Assembly (NCBI RefSeq): GCF_007752535.1
Contig: NZ_CP036426.1
Location: 8,370,001-8,434,000 of the forward strand
Reading direction: 5' to 3'
Source: Tautonia plasticadhaerens
GTDB taxonomy: Bacteria; Planctomycetota; Planctomycetia; Isosphaerales; Isosphaeraceae
Length of the DNA stretch: 64,000 nucleotides
Shown here one piece after another: positions 42,215 to 50,377 of the stretch. Each line of letters opens with the position of its first letter. Position 1 is the first letter of the stretch. The notes under the pieces were generated by a model. It worked only from the letters and a program-made list of their open reading frames with translations. It was not told where the DNA came from and searched no databases. Both the position numbers and the translations under genes were made by a program.

Positions 42215-43252
42215 ATGGCCAACTGGGACATCTTCCACACCGATCGCCTCCGGCTCGAAACCGGCCTCGGGGCCGAGGCCGTCCGGGAGGGGATCGCCTC
42301 GGGGGCGATCCGGCCGGATGACCTGGCCCGGCCGGCCGGGACGGACGAGCCCTGGGCCCGGGTCGACGCCCGGGGAGCACTGCTCTCCCCCGAGTCGACG
42401 GGCCAGCCGGGCGGGGGCGAGGGCGAGGGCGCGGGAGATCGGTCGGGGCCCGTCGTCGAGGAGGCGGGCATCCTCGACGACGAGCCCGCCCTCGAAGCCC
42501 AGTTCGCCCCCGAAGACGAGGAGGATGACGAGCCGATCGACCTCGACGACGACCTCGAGCCGACCGGCCAGGTCCCCGACCTTGACGAGGAGCGGACCGT
42601 CGAGCTGCGACGGGCCCCCGCCGATCCCCGCCCCGACGACCCCGAGCCGGACGACTGGGACGAGCTGGTCGCCGCCGCCGGGGGCTCGATGCCACCCCCC
42701 GCCTCGTCCTGGGCCGACGCCCCCCCCGTCGCCGTCGAGGACGCCCACGCCTTCCCCCCCCTCGACGAGCCCGAGGCCTTCGACCCCCTCGACGAGGACG
42801 AGGAGGCCGCCGCCTTCACCCTCGCCGCCGAGCCCCCCTCCGAGCCCGACGAGATCGACCTGACGGCCATGGTCGACGTCGCCTTCCAGCTCGTCCTCTT
42901 CTTCCTGGTGACCGCCACCACCATCTACTTCAAGACCCTGGAGATCCCCACCCCCGAGCCCGACGAGCAGGAGGCCGTCGCCCAGCAGATGCGCACGCTC
43001 GACGAGCTGCTGGAGGAATACATCCTCGTCGAGATCGACCCCCAGGGCCGGGTCCAGGTCGACCGCGAGCCCATCGCCCCCGACGAGCTGACCGCCCGGC
43101 TCCGCCAGGTCCGCTCCGACACCTTGCGCACCGGCATGCTCCTGATGGCCGACTTCGCCACCCCCCACCGCAACGCCGTGCTCGCCATCGACTCGGCCAA
43201 CGCCATCGGCCTGGAGATCGCCATCGCCAAGCCGTCGGCACCGACCGATTAG
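42215..43252 (+). CDS. ExbD-like protein with a long acidic N-terminal extension
   Basis: A 345-residue ExbD homologue. The ExbD core starts only near residue 208 (EIDLTAMVDVAFQLVLFFLV), with the family Asp, and a periplasmic part follows (YILVEIDPQGRVQVDREPIA). The first 200 or so residues are unusual: residues 1-50 (MANWDIFHTDRLRLETGLGA ... GAIRPDDLARPAG) look like a small Trp-containing GYF-like module, then about 150 residues of Asp/Glu/Pro-rich linker. The cytoplasmic extension could bind partners. It follows the standard ExbD gene by 75 bp and likely pairs with it. Confidence 0.85.
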   Translation: MANWDIFHTDRLRLETGLGAEAVREGIASGAIRPDDLARPAGTDEPWARVDARGALLSPESTGQPGGGEGEGAGDRSGPVVEEAGILDDEPALEAQFAPEDEEDDEPIDLDDDLEPTGQVPDLDEERTVELRRAPADPRPDDPEPDDWDELVAAAGGSMPPPASSWADAPPVAVEDAHAFPPLDEPEAFDPLDEDEEAAAFTLAAEPPSEPDEIDLTAMVDVAFQLVLFFLVTATTIYFKTLEIPTPEPDEQEAVAQQMRTLDELLEEYILVEIDPQGRVQVDREPIAPDELTARLRQVRSDTLRTGMLLMADFATPHRNAVLAIDSANAIGLEIAIAKPSAPTD

Positions 43253-43283
43253 CCGGGCAATCCCGGCCCGCGTCCTCGACGGC

Positions 43284-44302
43284 TCAAGGCCCCTCGGGGT
43301 GCCGGGAGAAGGTCCCGGCCTCGGGGATCAGGCGATAGACGCCGAAGAACTCGGAGGTGTGGTTGAAGTTGGCCTTCTCCCGGGCGACCTCGCCGGGGAG
43401 GTCCAGGCCGCGGAGGACCAGCAGCGACGGCCCCTCGGCCACGACCAGGGGGACGCCCGAGGGGGCCCAGGCGCCGCTGTGGCCGAAGAACTCGGCGTCG
43501 CCCTGGGTGCCGGTGGCGTTGCAGGAGAGCATCCAGACCTGATTCTCCATCGCCCGGCAGGCGTTCATGACCTCCCACTGGTAGCCCCAGTAGCGGTCCC
43601 GGGTCACGGCGCCGTAGGAGCGTTCGGTGCCCCCTCGCCAGGCGGCGAGCACGAGGATGGCGTCGACCCGGTGCCGCATCGCCAGCTCCTGGGCCATCGA
43701 GGGGAACCCCAGGTCCCAGCAGGTGAGCACGCCGAGGCGACCCCAGGGGTGTCGAACGTCAGGACGTCCCGCATCCCGCTCCGGGTGTAGACCTGCTCCC
43801 GGCCGGCCGGGGGGAAGGTCTTGTCGTAGATGAGGGCCTCGTCGGCGGCGGGGTCGTCGGGGTCGAAGTCCTCGCAGATGAGGTACGTCGAGTTCAGGAA
43901 CCGGGGGCCGTCGTCCCCCCCGACTCGCCGGGGGCCGTTGACGAGGATGTACCGGAACCGGTCGTCGAGCAGCGCCTTCAGCTCGGCGAAGAGGGCGTCG
44001 TCCCGGGCGTCTGACTCGGCGATGTGCTCCCAGCAATCGTCGCAGAAGCCGCCGCTGAGGCCGAATTCGGGCGTCAGCAGCAGATTCGCCCCGAGCTGCT
44101 TGGCCCGCCTCGCATGGGAGAGCAGGTCCCGACCGTTGCGCCCGGGGTCGTGGCTGATCGGCACGTTGGCGATCGCCACGGTCATCCCCCCCGGGCCGAC
44201 CGTCTTCTCGACGACCTCGACTCCCCCTCCCGCCGGCGACTCCTGGGAGGCGGGAGGGAGCAGCACGGTGGCGAGGAGCAGGGTCGTCGGGAGGCTCGTC
44301 AT
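43284..44302 (-). CDS. Exported carbon-nitrogen hydrolase (nitrilase superfamily), frameshifted
   Basis: About 339 residues when one base is restored. A signal peptide is present (MTSLPTTLLLATVLLPPAS). The catalytic triad is visible: Glu in LLTPEFGLSGGF, Lys in IYDKTFPPAG and Cys in GVLTCWDLGFPSM. The frame breaks between FDTP and WGRLGVLTC at the run 43746-43749; one extra C on the coding strand restores FDTPWGRLGV. Everything either side is well conserved, so a base-calling error is likely; otherwise the catalytic Cys is lost. The amide substrate is unknown. Confidence 0.8.
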
Positions 44303-44447
44303 CGCGGCAGTCTCTCCGGTGGATCGACGAGGATGCGTTCTCGCGTCTCGGAAGACGATCGCCCCCATTGGCTCGGGCCGCAGTCTCTCGGCACCGGACG
44401 ACCTCGCATGTTCAAAGGATAACCGGTTTCCCCGATCGGTCCCAGGC

Positions 44448-46619
44448 TCACACCCGGATCGGCAGCAGGGCGTCGCCGCCTGGGAGGCCGTCCCGGTCGC
44501 CGTCCAGGGGGTTGCGGGCGAGGTCGGTCAGGGCGTCCTCGCCGAGGCCGGGGACGACGACCCTCCACGAGGGGCCGGGCTGCACGCCGGGGCGGAGCCG
44601 GAGCATGAGCCGGAGCTCCGAGGCGTCGAACTCGGCCGAGGAGAACGGCGAGGGGACCGCGTCGAGGCCGTCCCCGGCGGGGCGGAGCAGGTCGTACCGG
44701 CTCGCGTCGAGGGCGCCGACCAGGTCGATCGCCTCGTCGAAGACGACCGACACGACCATGAAGCCCGAGCCGTCGAGCTGCAAGGCGGCGGCGACCGGCA
44801 TCGGCGGCCGGGTGTCCGCCGGGGTCTGCGGGATGTCGACCCGGTAGCCGTAGGCGTCGGCCAGCAGCAGGAGGTCCAGCTCCGTCGGCAGGGCCCGGGT
44901 GCCGACCAGCCCCTCGGGGGCGAGCAGGTCGTAGGCGTGGAAGGTCGGGTCGAGGTGGTCCAGCCCCGGGGAGAGGGCGGCCGTCACGCCGGTCGGCCCG
45001 GAATAGAGGACCGCCCCGCCCGCGCCGGGGATCGGCGAGATGCGGTCGGAGACGTTGTCCTCGAAGCCGATGCCGATGCCCAGCGCGTGGCCCAGCTCGT
45101 GGAGGACCGTCGAGAGGAAGTCGTAGCGGCCGGCCGGGCCGCCGACCAGGTAGGTCGGCGAGGCGGCGACGGGGAACTCCAGGTCGTCCCAGGGGGTCGG
45201 GTCGACGAACCAGCCTTCCCCCCCGCCGTCGGCGTCCAGTTCGATGGTGGCCTCGATGGTCCCCCCCTCGTCGTAACGGACGGTGGACAGCCCGAGCGTG
45301 TCCCCCATGTCCAGGCCCGAGGCCGATCCGCCGAGGAAGGTGACGCTCAGGGTGTTGTCCGGCCGGTTGTTGTCGACGACCAGTCCCTCCCAGACGGCGA
45401 TCGCCCGGTCGATCGCGGCCCGCTCGGCGGGAGAGAAGCGGTCGGTGGCCGTCCCCCGGTTCACCCAGTCGATCCGGAACTCCGGCCGGCCCGGGTTCGG
45501 GTCGGGTTCGGGATCCGGCGTCGGATCCGGGTTCGGGTCGGGCTCGACCCGGCCGGGAGGGGGCCCGGCGACCGAGGGGGGGGGGAGCGGGACGCTGTCC
45601 GGTGCCCCCAGCCGGACCGACGACGCCAGGCCGGTCGACGAGGAGACCAGGGCGAACCGGCTGAACCCCTCGACCGGGCTGAAGCCGTAGACGGCATAGT
45701 CGGTGATCGCGTCGCCGTCGAGGTCGAGCGGCACCGGCAGGTCGTCGAAGCCGCCGAAGGGGACCGATCGGCTCGGGGCCCCCCCGGAGGGGATGATGGC
45801 GAAGCGTCGGAAGCCCTCGACCGGGCTGAAGCCGGCGACCGCGAGGTCGGAGCGGCCGTCGCCGTCGTAGTCGCCGACGGCCGGCACGTCGTCGGGCCCG
45901 CCGAAGGGCTGGACGATCAGGCCGTCCGGGTACGCCACGGTGGGGCCCCCGGAGAGCCGGACCAGGAACCGGCTGGGGGCGTCGCCCTCGCCCGGCCCGT
46001 AGACGCCGAAGTCGGCCCGGCCGTCGCCGTCGAAATCCCCCGAGATCGGCCGGTCGTCCGGCCCCCCGAAGGGGAGCGTGACCACCCCGGCGGGGAATGC
46101 GTCGTTCGGGCCGCCGGAGAGGAGGGCCGCGAACCGGCTGAACCCGTTGTCGGGGCTGTCGCCGAAGACGGCGATGTCCGTGGTCCCGTCGCCGTCATAA
46201 TCGGCCGAGACCGGCCGGTCGTCGGCCCCGCCGAAGGGCTGCAACCGGGCGGGCCCCCCGTCCGAGGGCAGGATCGCGTACCGGGCGAAGCCGTCGAGCG
46301 GGCTGTAGCCGAAGACGGCCACGTCGGCCCGGCCGTCGCCGTCGAAGTCCCCCGAGATCGGCCGGTCGTCGGCCCCGCCGAAGTCCACCTCCAGGCGGCC
46401 GAGGCCCGAGCGGTCGACGGTGAAGGTCCCCTGCCCCGTCTCCTCGTCGGAGCCGAAGACGGCGAGGTCGGAGCGGCCGTCGCCGTCGTAGTCGGCCGGG
46501 ACGATCGTCGAGAGCAAAGCCCGTGGCTCCAGCGGCTCGGCCCGGAACCGGAGGCGGTCGCCCCTCCTCCGCCCTCGGGCCGGGTTCGATCGCTTCGGTC
46601 GGGGGCGCGGGCGCATCAT
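44448..46619 (-). CDS. VCBS/FG-GAP beta-propeller protein with metzincin-like protease domain
   Basis: A 723-residue surface protein. The N-terminus has the planctomycete export motif RFRAEPLEPRALLS. Residues 40-330 carry about seven FG-GAP-like blades (DYDGDGRSDLAVFG; GDFDGDGRADVAVFG), each with a calcium-type DxDGDGxxD loop. A Pro/Asp spacer (PDPNPDPTPDPEPDPNPG) leads to a protease-like region with HELGHALGIGIGFED. HExxHxxG is intact, but the third metzincin ligand position holds Ile rather than His or Asp. The C-terminus resembles a Big-like or bacterial Ig fold (DTRPPMPVAAALQLDGS). Function unknown; likely cell surface. Confidence 0.8.
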   Translation of the reverse strand: MMRPRPRPKRSNPARGRRRGDRLRFRAEPLEPRALLSTIVPADYDGDGRSDLAVFGSDEETGQGTFTVDRSGLGRLEVDFGGADDRPISGDFDGDGRADVAVFGYSPLDGFARYAILPSDGGPARLQPFGGADDRPVSADYDGDGTTDIAVFGDSPDNGFSRFAALLSGGPNDAFPAGVVTLPFGGPDDRPISGDFDGDGRADFGVYGPGEGDAPSRFLVRLSGGPTVAYPDGLIVQPFGGPDDVPAVGDYDGDGRSDLAVAGFSPVEGFRRFAIIPSGGAPSRSVPFGGFDDLPVPLDLDGDAITDYAVYGFSPVEGFSRFALVSSSTGLASSVRLGAPDSVPLPPPSVAGPPPGRVEPDPNPDPTPDPEPDPNPGRPEFRIDWVNRGTATDRFSPAERAAIDRAIAVWEGLVVDNNRPDNTLSVTFLGGSASGLDMGDTLGLSTVRYDEGGTIEATIELDADGGGEGWFVDPTPWDDLEFPVAASPTYLVGGPAGRYDFLSTVLHELGHALGIGIGFEDNVSDRISPIPGAGGAVLYSGPTGVTAALSPGLDHLDPTFHAYDLLAPEGLVGTRALPTELDLLLLADAYGYRVDIPQTPADTRPPMPVAAALQLDGSGFMVVSVVFDEAIDLVGALDASRYDLLRPAGDGLDAVPSPFSSAEFDASELRLMLRLRPGVQPGPSWRVVVPGLGEDALTDLARNPLDGDRDGLPGGDALLPIRV

Positions 46620-46802
46620 CGGCAGGTCGCTCCGTCGGTGGGGTGACGATCCGGCTCACCCGATTATGCATGCATGGTCAACCCCGGGCCATCCGGGTCG
46701 GCCGGGACCCCTCCAAGGCTAGGACCCGGAAGCTCGGTCGGGCGAGCGATTTGCAACCGGTCGCCTGGTCGAATCAGGGTATCGGATCCCGGAGGTCCCG
46801 CG

Positions 46803-47328
46803 ATGGAAGGAGATCGGGAGCGACTGGCGCCGATCGAGGGGGCCGGCCCTCCCGACCGGGCGAGCCTGGGGAGCCGGGGGGAACTGACCCTGGCGATCGC
46901 GCCGACGGCGGTGGTGCTCCTGGTCTTCGGCCTGGTCGAGGTCCTCACCGAGCAGCGCCTGCTGTTCGCCTCGCTGGCCGGGAGCGCCTTCCTGATCTAC
47001 CTCGACCCCGAACACGGCAGAACACGGTCCGGACGCTGACGATCGCGCAGTTGATGGCGGCGGGCCTCGGCCTGCTGGCCTATCAGGCGATCGCCCCGGC
47101 GTACCTCTCCGGGGCGTGGCGATGGTGGCGACGATCGTGCTGATGATCGCCCTCGACGTGGTCCACCCCCCGGCCGTCTCTACCTCGCTGGCCTTCGCCT
47201 TCCGGGCCGGGGACGCGGGCAACGTCACCCTGTTCGCCCTGGCGGTCGGGATCACGGCGCTGCTAGTCGTCCTCCAGCGGGCGGCCCTCTGGCAACTGGT
47301 CCGATTGCGGAGGAGACGGCCCCGGTGA
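46803..47328 (+). pseudogene. HPP-family membrane protein, two frameshifts
   Basis: Three frames in sequence rebuild one HPP-family four-helix protein of about 175 residues: ELTLAIAPTAVVLLVFGLVE ... FLIYLDPEHG, then NTVRTLTIAQLMAAGLGLLA ... YLSGA, then MVATIVLMIALDVVHPPAVS with the diagnostic HPP motif. The breaks are near 47016-47021 and 47111-47117, and each corresponds to one missing base. The start at 46803 follows GGAGG. HPP proteins include a chloroplast/cyanobacterial nitrite transporter. With two breaks, decay is more likely than for the other frameshifted genes, though error remains possible. Confidence 0.7.
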
Positions 47329-47390
47329 CGGCAGGACCGCCCCGAACCGCGAGGGGCCGTTTCGAGTCCGACCGGGGGGAGGGATCGACA

Positions 47391-47774
47391 ATGACCGCAA
47401 TCAGGCCGAAGACGACCGTTCTGTATCGCCCCATCGGCCGGAAGGAACTGGACCTGATCGCCGAGTCCGGCTTCCTGGCTTTCCCGCCGAGATTGCCGGG
47501 GCAGCCGATCTTCTACCCGGTGCTGAACGAGTCGTACGCGACCCAGATCGCCCGGGACTGGAACACGAATGACGCCGCCTCCGGCTTCGTCGGCTTCGTC
47601 ACCCGGTTCCGGGTCCGGTCGGCCTTCCTGGCTCGGTACGAGGTGAAGACCGTCGGGGGGTCGGCGCATCAGGAGTACTGGATCCCGGCCGAGGACCTGG
47701 ACGAGTTCAACCAGAACCTCGACGGCCCGATCGAGGTGATCGCCGAGTTCCTGCCCCGAGGGCGTTCGGCCTGA
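47391..47774 (+). CDS. Small conserved protein ('ADP-ribosylation/crystallin J1'-type annotation)
   Basis: A 127-residue cytoplasmic protein. The pattern TTVLYRPIGRKELDLIAESG, FPPRLPGQPIFYPVLNESYA, QEYWIPAEDLDEFNQNLDGPIEVI is that of a widespread small family often annotated as ADP-ribosylation/crystallin J1, although it has no ADP-ribosylglycohydrolase motif. True function unknown. The start at 47391 is behind a GGGGGGAGGG stretch. It is convergent with the MscS gene, with only 9 bp between stops. Confidence 0.75.
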   Translation: MTAIRPKTTVLYRPIGRKELDLIAESGFLAFPPRLPGQPIFYPVLNESYATQIARDWNTNDAASGFVGFVTRFRVRSAFLARYEVKTVGGSAHQEYWIPAEDLDEFNQNLDGPIEVIAEFLPRGRSA

Positions 47775-47783
47775 CCCGGCCGG

Positions 47784-49283
47784 TCACCGGCCATCCGGCT
47801 GCAGCAGGTTGTCCCCCTCGTCGCCGACCACGTCCCGGGCGACCGTCATCGCCTGGTCGATCGCGTCGGGCTGGGCGTCGCCGGCGGCGCCGGAGGAGGA
47901 GGCGACCTCGGCGTCGATCCGGAGGTTCGATCGGGCACGCTCCGGGGCGCGGTGGGGGGTGCGGGCCCCGGCCGGCTCTCCGTCGTCGCCGACGAGGGAG
48001 ACGTCGACCCGGTCGGCCATGCTCAGGACGATCGTCGTCGGCGGCGGGGTGATGCCGGCTTCCTGCAACGCGACCTTGGCCTTGAGCCGGGCGTCGCTCT
48101 GGAGCTTGAAGGCGTCGACGCCCCGGCTCGGGGTCCAGAAGTAGGTCCGGAGGCGGACGCCGCCGGCCTCCAGCGACTCGACCAGGGTCCGGGGCGCGGG
48201 GGAGTCGAGGATGCCGTCGTGCCCGAGCAGGGCCGAGGCGATCGCCCGCTGCGCCTCGACGGCCGAGGCGTCGTAGCCGATCACCACGTCGAAGCAGGAG
48301 CGGACCGCGTCCGAGGCCGTCCGGTTGATCACCACGTTCTTGAACACCGCCGCGTTGGGGACGCGGACCTGGTGCCCCTCCAGCGTCACCAGCACCGTCG
48401 CCCTCGTGGTCAGGGCCCGGACCACGCCGGACTGCCCGGCCACCTCCACGTAGTCCCCCACCCGGAACGGCCGGCGGACGCCCAGCAGGAGCGAGGCGAT
48501 GAAGTTCTCGGCGAAGTCCCGGAAGGCGAAGCTCAACGCCAGGGCCACCGCCCCCGCCAGGCCCACCACCGAGAGCACCGCCCGGGCCACCCCCATCACC
48601 TCCAACGCCGCGTAGACCCCGACCAGCACGATCGCCAGGCCGATCACCGACGCCGCCACCGACCTCAGCAGGACGCTCTCGAAGAGCGGCGACAGCAGCG
48701 CCTCGGAGTATCTCGAGAAGGCCCGGGCCAGCAGGATCGAGCCGATCAGCACGCCCAACGCCGCCAGGGCCGCCAGCCAGGTCCTCGACACGAGGTCCCA
48801 GAACGCGCCGAGCCGCTTGGCCAGCAGCGCCCCGGCCGAGAGCACCTGGGCGTCGGTCCGGGTCTGGTTCAGGACCAGGGTCACCCCCTCGACGCGCCGG
48901 ACGAAGTCCCGGAGGCGGTCCCGGACCTCGGCGTCCTCGACGTGGCCGGTGAGCGTGACCACCCCCTCCTCGACTTCCACCCCGATCCGACGGACGCCCG
49001 GGTAGCGCGGCAGCAGCCGCCGGAGCTTCCGCTCGATCTGGTCGTCCGGCACGAGCTGCTCGACGGCGATCGGCCCGGCGGCCTCGGCGATGGTGGCCTC
49101 GGGGTTGTCCTCGGTCGGGGCCGGAGTGGCCGCCTCGGCTCGTTCGGAGGGCGGGTCGGCGGCGTCTCCCCCGATCGGAGGCAAGGCGACCTCCTCCTGG
49201 CCGGGGGCGGCCGGGCCGGGACCGAGCAGGAGCAGGGCGAGACCGAGGGACAGTCCGAGGGGCGATCTCGGGAGGATCGTCAT
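47784..49283 (-). CDS. BON-domain mechanosensitive channel (MscS family)
   Basis: A 499-residue membrane protein. A signal peptide (LGLSLGLALLLLGPGPAAPG) is followed by a BON domain near residues 78-140 (IERKLRRLLPRYPGVRRIGV; VVTLTGHVEDAEVRDRLRDF). Then come about four helices and the MscS core (VGLAGAVALALSFAFRDFAE; LGVRRPFRVGDYVEVAGQSG; VLVTLEGHQVRVPNAAVFKN). The pore helix residues match small-conductance channels that release solutes on hypo-osmotic shock. The C-terminus is a long hydrophilic tail. The periplasmic BON domain could sense lipid or anchor the channel. Confidence 0.9.
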   Translation of the reverse strand: MTILPRSPLGLSLGLALLLLGPGPAAPGQEEVALPPIGGDAADPPSERAEAATPAPTEDNPEATIAEAAGPIAVEQLVPDDQIERKLRRLLPRYPGVRRIGVEVEEGVVTLTGHVEDAEVRDRLRDFVRRVEGVTLVLNQTRTDAQVLSAGALLAKRLGAFWDLVSRTWLAALAALGVLIGSILLARAFSRYSEALLSPLFESVLLRSVAASVIGLAIVLVGVYAALEVMGVARAVLSVVGLAGAVALALSFAFRDFAENFIASLLLGVRRPFRVGDYVEVAGQSGVVRALTTRATVLVTLEGHQVRVPNAAVFKNVVINRTASDAVRSCFDVVIGYDASAVEAQRAIASALLGHDGILDSPAPRTLVESLEAGGVRLRTYFWTPSRGVDAFKLQSDARLKAKVALQEAGITPPPTTIVLSMADRVDVSLVGDDGEPAGARTPHRAPERARSNLRIDAEVASSSGAAGDAQPDAIDQAMTVARDVVGDEGDNLLQPDGR

Positions 49284-49356
49284 GGGATGGGGGCTCCTTC
49301 GCCGGGCGACTCCCCCGAGTGCAGGGCAAACGACGGGCCGAAGGGGCCCACCGCCC

Positions 49357-50136
49357 TCACTCCCCCCCCAGCCGTCTCCGCAACTGCTCCAGCTCCCGAC
49401 GGAGCCGATCGGCCTCGGCCTCGGCCTCGGCGGCCCGGGCGTCGGCCTCGGCCCTCCGGCGCTCCTCCTCGGAGCGCAGGCGGTCGGCCTCGGCCCGCCG
49501 GCGCTCGGCCTCGGCCCGCCGGCGGTCGGCCTCGGCCCGCCGGCGGTCGGACTCGGTGGCCCGCTCGCGACGGGTCAGCAGGCGACGGCCGGTGGCCGGG
49601 TCGATCAGGTCCAGGCGAGGGCCGTCGCGTTCCAGGAGCAGGCCGAGCACGAGGCTGGGGAGCCGGCCGTCGACCGGGGGGATCGGCTCGTAGCGGCCGT
49701 CGACGAGCCGATGCCCCTGGAAGGGGGGCTTCAGGTAGTCCTCGGTGGGGTCGATCTGGAAGTATTCGGGCACGCGGAGCACGTCCTGGTAGAGCGTCCG
49801 CTTCGTTGTCTGGTCCTCGCGCCGGGTGGTCTTGGAGGTGACCTCGATGACCACGTCGGGCCCCTTGCCTTCGAGCCACATCAGGTAGTGGTCCCGGGGC
49901 TTCTTGGGCACGCCGAGGACGACGAAGACGTCCGGCGCGACGTGTCGTCGCCGGTTCCCTTCCTCGTAGAAGAGGAGGAGGTCGCCGGAGACATACACGT
50001 TGGGGTCGTCGGCATGGCGGTCGTCGAGGATCTCCAGGAGGTCCATCATGATCCGGCGGTGCAGGTCGGTCTCGGCCATCGGCTTGCCGTCGGAGGTGGG
50101 GTAGTCGATCGGCCGAGATCGGGAGGAGGTGGCCAT
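49357..50136 (-). CDS. Uma2-family (DUF820) PD-(D/E)XK nuclease-like protein with coiled-coil tail
   Basis: A 259-residue protein. The Uma2 domain covers residues 1-180: VYVSGDLLLFYEEGNRRRHV, APDVFVVLGVP, and the PD-(D/E)XK-like GPDVVIEVTSKTTRREDQ. The C-terminal 80 residues are an Ala/Arg/Glu-rich heptad coiled coil (RRRAEADRRRAEAERRRAEA). The start at 50136 has AGGAG eight bases upstream; the open frame extends much further but lacks protein-like content. Uma2 genes are highly expanded in planctomycetes and cyanobacteria, with unknown targets. Confidence 0.9.
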   Translation of the reverse strand: MATSSRSRPIDYPTSDGKPMAETDLHRRIMMDLLEILDDRHADDPNVYVSGDLLLFYEEGNRRRHVAPDVFVVLGVPKKPRDHYLMWLEGKGPDVVIEVTSKTTRREDQTTKRTLYQDVLRVPEYFQIDPTEDYLKPPFQGHRLVDGRYEPIPPVDGRLPSLVLGLLLERDGPRLDLIDPATGRRLLTRRERATESDRRRAEADRRRAEAERRRAEADRLRSEEERRRAEADARAAEAEAEADRLRRELEQLRRRLGGE

Positions 50137-50377
50137 GATCGGGGCTCCTGGGCCGAGGCCGGGGGCCGGGGTCGCTCGCTTGCGGGGGTTCGGGCGGGCC
50201 CCGTAGGATGTCGGGGTCGATCGTAGCAAATCCCCGATCCCCGGACAGCCGAGCCGAGCCGAACCGGGCCGGCCCAGGCCCGACCCGACAGGCCCGCCGC
50301 CCGATGCCGCCCGACCCCTCCCCCTCCCCAGGACCCGCCGTCGCCTCCCCGGCCGATTCCCCCGAGAGGCCCCCCTC

